The notes under the pieces were generated by a model, which did not search any database, had not been told where the DNA came from, and was given only the letters and a program-made list of their open reading frames with translations. DNA of 64,000 nucleotides from Siphonodentalium dalli (Eukaryota > Mollusca > Scaphopoda > Gadilida > Siphonodentaliidae), in contig CP136063.1 of the NCBI GenBank assembly GCA_032622095.1, positions 78,715,980-78,779,979 on the forward strand, written 5' to 3'. Below are positions 23,167-34,953 of the stretch, one piece after another. Positions within the stretch are counted from its first letter, which is position 1. Each line of letters begins with the position of its first letter. Both the position numbers and the translations under genes were made by a program.

Positions 23167-23823
23167 TTTAATAAATTTTCGGTGTTCTTCGTTCACTGAA
23201 ATAATTGTTGTTATGACGGAGATTTTATTATTTACATCGAAACCAAGAAGTAGCTTGCAGACGACTTCTAAAACATGACGTCGATGTGCATCAGTTTTAT
23301 CGTTTTTTTTATATATATTTAAAATAAATAGTCTCCAAGGCTATGTTGTTATATTCGTGGGACTTATTGGGCATCTTTTAATTTTTTTAAAGTTTTAAAA
23401 TTAGCTTTAATGATTTGATTTTAGTGGTTCAAATAAGCCGCGGTCTCATTCGATTGGTTCAGTATTAAAAATAACTGGGTTTTTCCTGTTCATTGATAAA
23501 ATAACCTAGCGATCTGATTGGCTCTTTGCATTCGGAGTTGTAAAAGTAGGGAACAAGTCAACGTCATGAATGAAATAGTCCGTGATCCGTATTTCACTAG
23601 AGCAATCCTGCACAATTATGTAACGGCCAGAAAAGCTGTGGAATCGGGGGAAATGATTAAATGCATATGTAATAAATATCTGAACTACCTTTCTACGAGC
23701 ATTAGGTAACACAAAAAAGACGTATTGAAGTAATGAAAAATACAACTGAGAATACGGTGTTTGGGTCCCAAACACAAAATAGTCATTTGCACGAAATGGA
23801 ACAAAAAAAGAGCGCTCCATGGT

Positions 23824-24095
23824 AGTCTATTCCTAATATTGTAGCAATAAAGACCGTTTATCTGACTTCTGGCGAAACTTTGAAAACGGCTGAAAATGGT
23901 TGTTTTTCAGAACAAATGAAGCCAGTATATCAAAAGTTACGTAGAAAACATTTGGAGTCTATTCCTAATATGGTAGCAATAAAGAGCGTTTATCTGATTT
24001 ATGGCGAAACGTTGAAAACGGCTGAAAAATGGTTGTTTTTCAGAACAATTGGAAGCCAGTATATCAAAAGTTATGTAGAAAACATTTGGAGGATC
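23824..24095 (+). repeat. Tandem duplication, two units of about 133 bp
   Basis: GTCTATTCCTAATAT starts at about 23826 and again at about 23957; both units contain AAAACGGCTGAAAA and CCAGTATATCAAAAGTTA. The copies are about 93-95% alike. The short open frames here are repeats of each other and not a gene. Confidence 0.85.
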
Positions 24096-24112
24096 GAATG
24101 AGCCATGTCCAT

Positions 24113-24617
24113 TTAAAGGCACGGGAGGTCTTAGTTGTCGAAAATATTCATATTTGTTCCAATCACCGTAAACAGAAAAACATTAAAACGCATACAGTTT
24201 CGTTCATATATACCATGACCATCGCGTAAACAGCATGTTATCATAAAGATTTACTATATTTTACCTAAGCAAGAGCCTGATTGTGTTACAGAAGACAGCA
24301 CGATGCTGCTGGCTAATCACACACAAATGGCATAAACGCTCTTTATTCGTTCCATATCAGGAATTCACCAACAAAGGACGCTCTGTATGTTTACCATCAT
24401 AATATAAACAAACACCAGAAAAGTAACTTTTTATGCTTTTGTTTACATATTAACAATGGTCAAATATATGACAATAACATACTGTTTATGCGATATTTCT
24501 TATTTGTATACGGACAAAGTCTGTCTACATTTTGTTGTTCCTCCTGTTTGTGGCGGTTTTTGACGGGTGGAAATATTTTCACAGGATACCCACCGCCAAG
24601 GCCAACCGTACCTTTAA
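24113..24617 (+). mobile_element. Family A MITE-like element, copy 4
   Basis: A complete copy with TTAA at both ends; starts TTAAAGGCACGGGAGG and ends GGCCAACCGTACCTTTAA. Confidence 0.85.
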
Positions 24618-25105
24618 AGGACAATAAGAGTTACTACTGCTGTACTTTAGAAATAAGAATCCAAGGTATGAAGAACACAAAGCCTGTCATCTCTAAATGC
24701 ATGGGGATGGATGGCATGGTGAAAGTTAAAGTGTACGGAGTTGACATAAAACAATTGAGATCAATGGATACAATAGACTGAACGCTCTGATCTGTGGTTA
24801 GAGCGATCAAAGTTGTCAAATTATTGGTCAACTGTTCCAAATTGATACTGATTGCATACACCCTCTTCCATCGTTGCCAGCGTTCGGAGTTTGGATGTAA
24901 ACATTAGTGTATTTGTTCACTTATGGACTAATAAACCTGTCAGGTTTTCGGAGTACAGAGGTTTCGGACTACAGAGGTAATCATTAGTGACAATGCACTT
25001 GGGTAAATTAGGGACTGAACAATTCGTTCGGAATGGAGAGTGGTTTGGATTGTAGAGGGTCCGGTTTGGAGAGGTTTCACTGTATCTATCAAAGGAAACA
25101 TATAA
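24618..25105. other. Unassigned sequence between two family A copies
   Basis: No gene recognised. The phrases GGAGTACAGAGG, GGACTACAGAGG and GTTTGGAGAGG near 24950-25080 look like a decayed short repeat. Confidence 0.4.
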
Positions 25106-25514
25106 TTAAGGATACGGGCGGTGTTGGCGGTGGTCATGCTGTTAAAATATTCAGCTCCGTCAAAAACCGCATAAACAGAAAGAATATTAAAATATAGACA
25201 GATTTTGTTCTTATACCAATCAGAAATATGGCATAAACAGTATTTTATTGTCAAATGTTTTTCCTTTGTTATGTAAACAAAAACAAAAAGCGTTAAAGAA
25301 CCTGGCTTTTGTTTAGATCCGGATATGGTAAACATAAAGAGTGTTATCTGTTACTGTTTTCCTGATATGGAAATAATAAAGAGCGTTTATATCATTTGTG
25401 TGTGATTAACAAATATAATTGCGCTGTGTTATGTAAACAGAAGCAAAACTTCTGTAACACGAGAAGGTGCACCACCGTACATCTTTACGACAATATACGC
25501 CGCCGTGCCTTTAA
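25106..25514 (-). mobile_element. Family A MITE-like element, copy 5 (diverged, reverse)
   Basis: A shorter, 409-bp, more diverged copy bounded by TTAA. It keeps GGTGTTGGCGGTGG, CCGTCAAAAACCGC, ATAAACAG and AAAGAGCGTTTAT, and ends GCCGTGCCTTTAA. It is older than the other copies. Confidence 0.75.
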
Positions 25515-25859
25515 TATATGTCATTACAGTTGAAACTTTGGAACAGGAGATGTACAATTAGAAATGCCTTTCATGAAACGGCAAATCATATGTAAATGGT
25601 AAGGTCTGACTCAACACCTTGCAGTGTTAATACCACTAATATTTACAAGTTTGATTCAGGTAAGATATATATTCAATAACAGTTTACTGCACCACAGAAT
25701 CCAACTTCTCCGTGCAAAATTGTATTGTTTGTGTGTGGTCTCCAGGACTGGGTGGTAGTCTCTGAGCAAATACTGATTTAATACGATTTGCCCTGCTACA
25801 TTGCAGGCGACCATATATATATGGTGTAAAGAATTGTGTTGTAGGTTGGTGCCCTGATG
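25515..25859. other. Unassigned sequence
   Basis: No feature recognised in this stretch. Confidence 0.35.
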
Positions 25860-27360
25860 ACATAAGAGCGATTGGTTTACTGACGAAGTGGCATAGGTGG
25901 AGTCAACATTTCAAACAAGAGGGGGAACAACGACTTGGTTTTCCAGAAAGGTATAAGCCTACCGAATTGACTCAATCCAGTTGCACTGTGATTAGAATTC
26001 TGATTATCAAAATAAAAGGGGCAAAATATATTGTGATATATTAGACCATTGTTATGACAAGGCATTTTTATAGTCTGCCTCGTAACTCCATCTCACATAA
26101 CTTGGTAATTGACGATTAGCACTTGACGCAAGCATATCAATCTGTGGACACCAATACAAATTTACACAATTGTTTTGGAAAACAGATGGATTCAACTGCC
26201 ATGCTAATCCTATATTTACAAATCTGCCCAGTTTATCAGCTTCTGTGTTAAAAAAAATCAAGAAATGTGTATAGATGACAAATATATATTGCGATATCAA
26301 GCCCAAATAAATAAATGCTTGCATAAATCATTGAGATTGGAAATATGTCCACATTGGTGGTTTATATATTGCACTGTAGTTGCGTTGTCAGATTTGACAC
26401 ACATGTGACTATTAGTTGACTCTGAGTACCAGTGCCGCATACACAGAAACGCTGCTCGCAGTTCTAAGTAATTAGTATCTTCCATAGATTCTAATTCAGA
26501 CCTCATTCCAGAACAAGATTTACCATCAAATATAAAGCCATAACCACAATAAGGACGAATCTGTTGTCAAAAATCCAGACTATGTCAGGCCTAATGCAAC
26601 GGCCATTCGTGTTGTTGATATTGGTTATCCACCAATTGAATTCAAATATAGCATTCGGTGTTAATTTCAAAACAGAGTAAACATTCTGAGCATTATGTTT
26701 GAGAGCTTCGACAATATGGCCGAGATGTCTAATACAATGAGCCCAGATTGATAGCTGTACAATCAGAAACATATAATCCAAGGTACTTGCAATATCACGA
26801 AATGTTAATTGCTTGATGGTCAGAGCATGTTGTGAACCAACATATCCTTGAGCAAATACGCACTTAATCGACCTATGATATGAAGTATACACATAATGTG
26901 ATTATTTGGTTCTAAATATAAGCAGAAAATGGATCATATCCGTTATTTAGTTTTATGGCTGGGGTCACAGTGAAAACGCATGTTAACGAGCGTACATATG
27001 AATTGTCGGGAGAATAGGTTGTCTGAACAATCGCACATTTTCTTAATTTTGACACCAGTGACCAGGAAGAAACACTTTGAATTCTGCAGTATTCAGCACA
27101 AAATGTAAGTAAACTTTTTGGATGGCTCTATTTGTGACTTTTTAATAATTTATATGAAAACCAAATTCAGTCGTCTTGTTATCATTGTATGAATATTTGC
27201 TGTGCACATTTCTCTAGACTGATGACTAGTCAAAGAATCATCTAGGTAATAACAACGTATTCCATTCTGACGAAAGAAAGAAGTCTCCATTAACTTTGTA
27301 CAAATCAGACGTTCTGATGATAATCCATATGGGAGAGCTTCGTGCTTGAACAGTTATAAA
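25860..27360 (-). pseudogene. DIRS-type retrotransposon remnant (RT and RNase H)
   Basis: On the minus strand, in broken frames and in the right order: ALPYGLSSERLICTKLME and YLDDSLTSH (RT palm, with YxDD; 27200-27350), LNTAEFKVFLP (27070), EFNWWITNI (26640), YLELRAAF then VKSDNATTVQYIN (RNase H; 26350-26500), and NTEADKLGR, NPSVFQ, QIDMLASSANRQLPSYVRW (26100-26250). This series is characteristic of DIRS-like elements, which replicate through a tyrosine recombinase rather than an integrase. Many stops make it a fossil. A short inverted family B piece lies at about 26945-27020. Confidence 0.8.
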
Positions 27361-27373
27361 CCGGGTGTGATCT

Positions 27374-27722
27374 TTCAACCTATTCTCCCGAAAACCCACA
27401 TATTACCTGCTCATAATAAACTTGTTTTAGGTAGATATTCTGTTTAGAATCACTTCATTTTGGGTCGATAATGTGCTGATAGTGAGATATATTTAGTCAC
27501 ATTATAGACTCATAGTGAGGCGACTCTAAGCAGATTATGTGCGAACAATGACACAACTCGCGAATTTTCAGGTGTACGCTCTGTGTTTTCATTGCGGCCC
27601 GCGTCATAAAACGAAACAAAACGAAATATGACTCCATTATCTTATTTCAGAATCGAATAATCACATTATTTACCTATTTCATTATAAATAGTATATGTCG
27701 ATTATGTGCGTATTTGCGCGAG
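27374..27722 (+). repeat. Family B interspersed repeat, copy 2
   Basis: Starts TTCAACCTATTCTCCCGAAAAC next to the DIRS remnant and ends TCGATTATGTGCGTATTTGC. About 80% like the copy at 30613. Confidence 0.75.
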
Positions 27723-28349
27723 GGTATGTTGGATGTCTGTGAAACTCACTTAATTGTGATTTTGAATGTGGATAATTAATACTATTACACGCTTGTTCCT
27801 AGGATCACCCTGTTATTGGCGTTCCATATTTAACAATCCGAATGGAACATATGTTCCGTACGCATCATGTTGACGGACTATTTTTTCAAACACCGTTATG
27901 GAATTTCATCGATCAATCAATGCAACAAAACTCCGCCTACGTCGCTAGTAAGCCAATCATTGTTGTAATATTGTCCATACATCATTAACACAAAACCGAG
28001 TTTTAATGGGGGTCCTAGAGCAAATAATAAATATATATGTTTTTTAATGAAAGTGTAGTTACGAATGTGTCGGGTTATGTTGCTTTTAAAAGTAAATGTT
28101 GATCGGTTTATTATGATGTTTATCGCTCAATTGTTGCATATCATTTTTGTTTACGAATCGCTCACAATCACGCGCGCACACAGCTGATTAAGCCTGATTT
28201 GTGTTTTATTTTGATTTTGAGCAGACGAACTGTCAAATTTTACGAATTGAAATAACATGAACTGTTATTTTGAGCATTGAACATGATGTTTACGGCACTT
28301 TCGTAGTCGACGAAGATAGCGACTATCAGTACAGTGAAGAGTAACATGG
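27723..28349. other. Unassigned sequence upstream of the Crypton-like pseudogene
   Basis: AT-rich DNA without a gene call. It would contain any promoter or 5' end of the Crypton-like copy. Confidence 0.35.
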
Positions 28350-29749
28350 ATTTCCCATATGAAAATCGAAGAACAATGCCAGTACTGGGAAAATTATTTG
28401 CAAAATATTGAGTGTGAAGGTGAGAAGAATGAAAATCAACAGCTAGCTGCCACAGCTGACATCATCAAACGCATACATACATTAAACAAATGTGAATACT
28501 GTAAAAAAAACAGACCAAGTTCTGAACAAGTTTAAAAAATGGCTTCAAGAACCTCCTAGGTTGGATACAGGGGATATGAAATTCCACCTTTTGAACTGGA
28601 CACTTTCTTGGGCGGGTTCATTTTAACTGCGAGGAAGAATGATGGTACATAATTTGAGCCAGATTCTTTGACAAGCATTCATCACAGTATAGAACGCCAT
28701 GCAAAAGACAATGGCTATCCAAGCAGTTTAATGACGAGTGATGCATTTTCTACAAGCAGAGACGTTCTGAGGGCCCGGAGGAAAGAGATTAAACAGAAGG
28801 GTTTCGGCAATCGTCCAAATAAATCTGAAAATTTGACCGAAGAGGAAGAAGAACAGTTGTGGACTGAAAATGTAATGGGATTGGGAGATCCAGATGCGTT
28901 ACTGAATTTCTTGTGGTTCAGTAACACAAAGTTGATGGGTTTTCGGTGTTCACATGAAAACCACCAGTTGCGTTTGGGATATATCAAGCTAAAAATGGAC
29001 AGTAACGGAGAGAAATATCTTGAATTTAATGAAAGGTTGTCAAAAACACTGGATGGCAATAGCACAAAAAGAACATTCTCTCCAAAAATATTTCCCAACC
29101 ATGACAAATCAAGATGCCCTATTGAGGCATTTAAGATTTATGAAAAGAATAGGCTAGTGAGCACGAGGAATCCGGATACACCGTTCTATATAGCGGTGAA
29201 CACTAGCCATAGGAAAAGTGACATGGCATTATGGTTTAGATCACAGCCTGTAGGAATCAACAAGCTAAAAGGGATGATTAGGAACATGGCGAAAAAAGGT
29301 GGTATCCAGGGAAAAAAAACAATCATTCACTCAGGAAAACAATGTGCTCTGATCTACTCCATGGTGGAGTAGCTCCAACAACTATATTGCAGTTATCGGG
29401 ACATGAAAATGTCGCAAGCATCAACAACTATGCTATGGCATCAGTAAATCAACAAAAGGAGATGTGTGAAATCTTACAAAACAAGGCAAGCAAGAAACAG
29501 CCTGATATATCCGCTATAGCCAAGACAGTTGTTCCCCCTTCGAGCGCATCGTTGACAAGTAATATTATGTCAAATGCAAATGTGAGTTCAAACGATAACG
29601 TTGCTTGCGGACTGTTTTCAGGTGCTACAATTTACGGTGGACAATTTGATTTCAAGGTATATACCCTTGCCTCACAAAAAAACCACGCCTGGGTCACCAC
29701 CATAACCACCGAGAAAGTTTCACCGATTTATGCCAATAATGGACTCTGA
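28350..29749 (+). pseudogene. Crypton-type tyrosine recombinase, frameshifted
   Basis: Closely parallels the intact protein at 21400-23166 in the opposite orientation. Decayed N-terminal pieces (28500-28660: FKKWLQE, FELDTFLGGFIL, FEPDSLTSIHHSIERH) lead into a frame at 28668 with LMGFRCSHEN (catalytic R). A one-base shift in the A-run near 29315 breaks the HSLRK motif; read in the next frame it is NNHSLRK. The frame from 29342 carries LSGHENVASINNYA with the final H and Y. Both frames together would cover the whole catalytic domain. A stop at 28651 and the A-run shift suggest a pseudogene; an error in the A-run is possible. Confidence 0.8.
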
Positions 29750-29869
29750 CTCTGATTAATCGATGATTATATTATTGTTAATACAATTTCAGATTTGTTA
29801 TAGTGTGATATTATATTAATTATAACAATAATATTATGAAATGATATCTTCTTTTTGTTACATACTTAG

Positions 29870-30228
29870 ATACTACCCACCATTGAAATGAGTCCGAGGG
29901 CATATCCGAAGAATCCTAGCATGACATAATACACAAATAGCATAGGTAATTAAACAGTCCAGTTTACGCTCTCGTCAGCGTATTGAAACTCCTTCACTTT
30001 TCTGTTAATTAGTTGCTCCACATCACATCAGGTGTCCGATATGCAATACTACTCACCATTGAAATGAGTCTGAGGGCATATCCGAAGAATCCTAGCATGA
30101 CAGAATACAAAAATAGCATAGGCAATTAAAGTCCAGTTTACACTCTCGTCAGCGTATTGAAATTCCATCACTTTTCTGTTAATTAGTTGCTTCACGTGAC
30201 ATCAGGTGTCCGATATGCAATCGTCGCA
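29870..30228 (+). repeat. Tandem duplication, two units of about 178 bp
   Basis: ACCATTGAAATGAGTC at about 29879 and 30056, with matching CGAAGAATCCTAGCATGACA, CGTCAGCGTATTGAAA and CATCAGGTGTCCGATATGCAA in each unit. Identity is about 93%. Non-coding. Confidence 0.85.
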
Positions 30229-30483
30229 ATGTCATATTTAACTAATATACACCATATTCCGGAAATAACACTAATAAAACGTTAAATGTATGCAAACATT
30301 CTTCCAAAACATTCCCGCTTCTTCTTGAAAATCCAATCGATCGATATCTAATGATAGTAACAGGGAATCCTTGAAAACATTCGGCAGTTGATAGAACGTG
30401 GGTAGCAGTGCGGTTATGTTACAAAACATAACTATAGTTCATATTCGTAACTATTCTTCATTTAAATGTATTCTATGACGCGA

Positions 30484-30556
30484 ACTAGTGCTGTCGCGGA
30501 AGGATAGAACTCGAGGCGCAAACGCCTCTCGTTCTATCCTTCCGCGACAGCACTCG
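30484..30556. repeat. Hairpin palindrome
   Basis: Arms of about 34 bp (AGTGCTGTCGCGGAAGGATA and its inverse) around the loop AAA; near-perfect pairing. It shares TCGCGGAAGGA and a nearby ACTCGTGCC with the palindrome at 20012. Confidence 0.9.
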
Positions 30557-30612
30557 TGCCGAATCGACAAACCCATTTACACATCGTGTCGTTTTGTGTA
30601 TGGTATCTTTTC

Positions 30613-30960
30613 TTTCAGCCTGTTCTCCCGAAAACCAGAACATTATATAGAATATAACTTGTTTCAGGCATATAATCTGATTAGAGAATCGGTTCATTTT
30701 GAATCGATAATGTGCTGAAATTTAGAACATTTTAGTCACATTACCGACACATAATGAGGCGATTCTAAACAGATTATGTGCGGACAATGACAACTAAACT
30801 CACGACTTTTCAGGTGTACGCTCTTTAACAAATGTTTTCACTCTGGCCCGCGCTATTAAACGAAATAACAGGTGAGAGTCCATTATCTGCTTATTTCAGA
30901 ATCAAATAATCATATTACGTTCCTATTTCACATTATATGTCGATTATGTCCGTATTTCTG
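30613..30960 (+). repeat. Family B interspersed repeat, copy 3
   Basis: Starts TTCAGCCTGTTCTCCCGAAAAC and ends TCGATTATGTCCGTATTTC; close to copy 2. Confidence 0.75.
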
Positions 30961-31940
30961 TTGTGTTGTTTCTTTTCTCATTCTCAGTTTTTGTGGCATT
31001 ATCAATATTCAATGTCCACCAACATTTAAGACATTTATTGTGCCCAGGTGCCATTCTGAAAACAAAATAGGTATCTGTAGGACCAATACAAGCTAGAAAG
31101 TCATTTCTTTCGATTGTGTGTCATGATCAATTGATTTTATTTTGAAATGTTGATATTCAACAAAATTTGGTATATTCTCTCAAATTTACAATAACCCGGT
31201 AACAAGCATCTTTTTTGTTCGTGGGAACAAATTTTTGAAGTATATTCACCTGGTTCAGGGTGACATGGAGAAGTTGCAGTAATTTTATTACCTCGTCATT
31301 AATACACAGCTTTCGATTATTCTCAAAAGGAATAGTTGTGGGTAGTATTTTTTTTTATTTGAGGATGATTGGAAATAAGATAATGTTTTACCATATCCAA
31401 TCAGATGTTAATAGATGCCAACTTGTATCACCTAATGAAATGTTACGTCGAATGTTCGTTATCGTGGAACTTACATTTTCTCCTCGAATGGATCTCTCGT
31501 AGCCGGATCATGCTGGTATGGAAGGCGTCTTGACCAGTTGCCTCCGCGAGTGAAGATCCCCCATCCTAAATATGCACAATGTCGTCCGTTCTGACCTACA
31601 TAGTGGGAATTCCGGAAATTGGGAACTGTTCGAATGCCTACTGGTCTCCGAGGCAGGAACAGGATTTGCGTGCCCGCCCGAAGGGCGGCACGAGGACGGT
31701 GTGGGCTCACCCGGAGGTCGCCCTTACGCCCTGTCTTGAATCCTCTTGGTATTTTCTCTTAACAGTCAGGCCGCGGATCGGGTGGAGAAGTCTTGAGGTC
31801 GGGATCGGTCAGCGTCGCAGGTGTCTTGAATCTTGTCTTGAATCTTCCATCTTTAATTGGGCTTTGCCTTGTACTTTTGGCTTGATCTATGCCTTGATCT
31901 TTGCCTTGATCTTCTTCTTTGCCTTGTCTCGGCATCTTGC

Positions 31941-32233
31941 AAAATGCGGGACGATCCAGCGATGATGCTGGATTGCGCATTTTCAGTTGGTTGTCCACGC
32001 CCGGGACCTTCCAATGGAGGCATTGGATCGCGGGCTGCTAAGAGAGTACGGGACGGTCCAGTGATTCCACTGGACTGCGTGCTCTCTTCTGTTACGCCCG
32101 GGCGGTCCAATACACCTTATTGGACTGCGGGTCTTTTCTGAAGTGGGATACGGGACGGTCTAGCATGGCCTGCTTGACTGCGTATCCTAAAACCCGGGAC
32201 GGTCCAATAAGCCTATTTAACTGCGGGTCTTTT
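31941..32233 (-). repeat. 3' cluster of six two-part hairpins
   Basis: Six hairpins at 31941-31983, 31999-32035, 32041-32087, 32096-32132, 32146-32187 and 32189-32233. In the LINE sense strand each has an outer stem closing with CG, a 5' bulge CA(G), an inner stem of about seven pairs, a 4-6-nt loop, the other inner arm, a 3' bulge with (C/G)GTCC, and the outer stem again. Outer stems differ completely (for example AAAATGCG, AGAGAG, GGATACG) but each pairs with itself, while the bulge bases stay the same. The ORF2 stop codon lies inside the first hairpin. Confidence 0.85.
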
Positions 32234-34951
32234 CAGACACAGAGAAGCGCTGTTTGCGTTGGAAACACTCCCTCATGATGTCACTGCCGTCCATTCTCGC
32301 CAGTGTACTTTCCGCCAGATCGCGCAGGCGCTCTCTGATGGGTTCCACGTCAGCGATGGTATGCAGATCTACAATACGGGTGTGATACGGTGCTTGCAGT
32401 GCCATTCTCAGGGCTTTGTTTTGGACCACCTGGAGCATTTGGATCGCGCGATATGATGCCAGGTTGGTGACCACCGATGCGTATTCCATGATAGGTCTTA
32501 CAAACGTTTTGAAGACTCTAAGCAGAGTGACCATGCTAGCTCCCCAGGAAGTTCCCCTCAGCCGTCTGAGAAGATTAACCCGTTGCATGGTCGTCGTGGC
32601 TGTCTGCTTGACATGGGTTAGCATGCTGAGTCTGAAGTCCAAGGTGACGCCTAGGAAGGTCACCTCTTTTGCGGCAACTAAGTCAATGCCACTGACATTC
32701 AGTTTGACCACCGAATTGCGTTTTCGTTTCGTGAATAGGGCGAATTGTGTTTTGTTTGCATTGAGCTTAATGCGCCATTTCGAGCACCACCTTTCCAGGT
32801 CACCGAGGGCCCGCCTCAGTCTGAGCTCCACATACTTTGTACTGCCATTGGTGATCCACAGACCCAAGTCATCAGCGAACTGCGACAGTTGCACTTGGTG
32901 CCTCGGGTCTATTTCAATGTCATTGACGTAGAAAATATAGAGCAATGTGCTTAAGACCGACCCCTGTGGTGTACCAGCGTTCAGTGGAACAGAGTCCGAC
33001 GATTCTCTGTCCACCCTCACCTTTATTGAGCGGTCGGTGAGGAAAGAGGAGAGGAGCCTTACAAGTTTGACCGGGAGGCCATACTTGTGTAACTTGTACC
33101 GGAGGCCGTTGTGCCAGACGCTGTCGAACGCCTTTTCAACGTCAAGTAGCACTGTACCAGTTACCCAGTTTTTGTGGAAGCCACTGCGTATGTCCTCCAG
33201 AAGGCGGTAGATGTGTTCTACTCCTTCGCATCCGTTTCGATATGCCCTCTGCCATTTGTTGAAGAATAAATTCTTCTCCAGATGGTTTCGGAACCGTGAT
33301 GCAATGATTGCTTCGAATAGCTTGCCGATGCAGCTAAGAAGACTGATTGGTCTGTAGTTGCCAGGGTATTTCAGATCTTTGCCATTTTTTGGTATCATGA
33401 TGCCGATTGTCTCTTTCCATGCAACTGGAAAGTAACCAATCTTCAGACAGGTGTTGTACAGCTTGGTAACGTAAGAGAAGAGTTCAGCTGGGGCTTCTTT
33501 GAGTACCCTGTATGGAATTCCATCGTGGCCAGCGGCCGATCTAGACTTGCACTTGGAGAGAATCCCGATGGTTTCTTCCGAAGTTATCTCTCTAGTGAGA
33601 TCGTGGTCGTCCCCCACCTCATCACTCACGTTTTCCTGAGGTTTGAATAAGTCCTCATTCAGGCTGACTAGGTTGTCAACTTCCAGTTTCCAGTCGTCGT
33701 CAAATTGAGGGCCAATTTGAACTTGGTGGGCTCGACTGAGTGCGTCTGAAAAAGCGTCCGCTTTTTCCTTTGTGGAGGAAGTTAACGTACCGTCAATACG
33801 ATACACCGGATTCTCAACGTTCCCATTGCTGGGATTTTTTGAGGTGCCAGTCAGGGTTTTGAGCTTTGACCAGAACTCGCGTCCGTTGTTCCGATCGTTT
33901 GTGTTGAGTTCAGAGGTGACATTTTCCCACGCTTGTTTGCGGTCCGACTTGACCCGGTCCTTCACCTTTCGGTTTAGGGTGTTGTACCACGTCAACAGGG
34001 TCGGTGTTCTGTGCTTTTGCCACACCCGAAACACATGGCGCTTCTGCTTGATGAGGTCGAGCGTTTCCTTAGTCACCCTCGGTGCTCCACATTTAGCCAG
34101 CTTTTTTGGGCATGCCCTATCCAGGGCCGACTGGATAGACTGCATCAGATGTTCACTAGCAACATCGATGTCTGATATGCAAGAGAGTGAAAGTTCAGTG
34201 TTCAGATGGAATCGGATATCTTCCCTGAACGCTGACCAGTCAGCTTTCTCCAAGTTGCGAGTAAGTTTGCTTGGATATTTGTCAATGTGGCTGAGTCTTT
34301 GATCAAATATTGCATGTACCGGTAGGTGGTTGCTACCAACTGTTTCTCCAACGAAGGTGCTAACCGCCTTTCGTATGAGAGATTCACTGGCTATACTATA
34401 GTCAATAACTGACCCACGTCCGTTTTGAAAGTGAGTTTCCTCCCCTTCATCATTCAAGACGTGAGCTTCCGCCTTCTCAACTACATCAAACAGATGGTCG
34501 CCATGAGCGTCGGATTCCTTGCTTCCGTAGAACATATGCGTGGCATTGAGGTCGCCTCCGATGAGGCATTGGTCGTGGTTTTCATCATATAGACAATGAG
34601 GTCACGGTTGACAAGGAGCTGTGGCGGGCAATAGTATGCCACCACCGCCAAATCCCTGCCCCCGAAGCTGGTTTTTAACGCCACAACTTCAGCCCCTGTC
34701 GAGATATTTTGAGGAATATCTATCACAGAGTGCTTGACGTCGTTTCGTACGAGAATCGCGACGCCTCCCCCTCGATTGGTACGATCGAGTCGGTGCATTT
34801 TGTACTTGGGAATTCGAAGTTTTTGGCCATCAAGCTTGGTTTCGTTCAGGAGAACGAACTCCGGGTTGTGCTCATATAGGTATTGCTGTCGAAGCGCACG
34901 ATGACCCCGCAGGCCATTGATGTTGATGTGTATAACATGCAGACCAGCCAT
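32217..34951 (-). pseudogene. LINE ORF2: AP-like endonuclease and reverse transcriptase
   Basis: The start ATG at 34951 gives the endonuclease N-terminus (HININGLRGHR, LLNETKLDG, NRGGGVAILVR), typical of AP-like endonucleases that nick the target. A one-base frameshift near 34550 moves into the second frame (ATG-like at 34535), which carries the rest of the endonuclease (SVIDYSI, GSNHLPVHA) and then the whole RT: NYRPISLLSCIGKLFE, DVEKAFDSVW, GTPQGSVLS, FADDLGLW and a C-terminal thumb. About 920 codons in all, usual for Jockey-clade ORF2. The last codons and the stop fall in a hairpin; a change of CC to TA there seems to have created the stop. Confidence 0.85.
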
Positions 34952-34953
34952 GA

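Noticed and set aside
23167-23196. Upstream extension of the recombinase gene to a GTG
   Set aside because: Animal genes start at ATG; the ATG at 23166 is the first in-frame one.
26889-27025. Possible link of the DIRS remnant with the neighbouring Crypton-like gene as one element
   Set aside because: They are on opposite strands, the Crypton-type protein is not of the DIRS recombinase type, and a family B copy lies between them.
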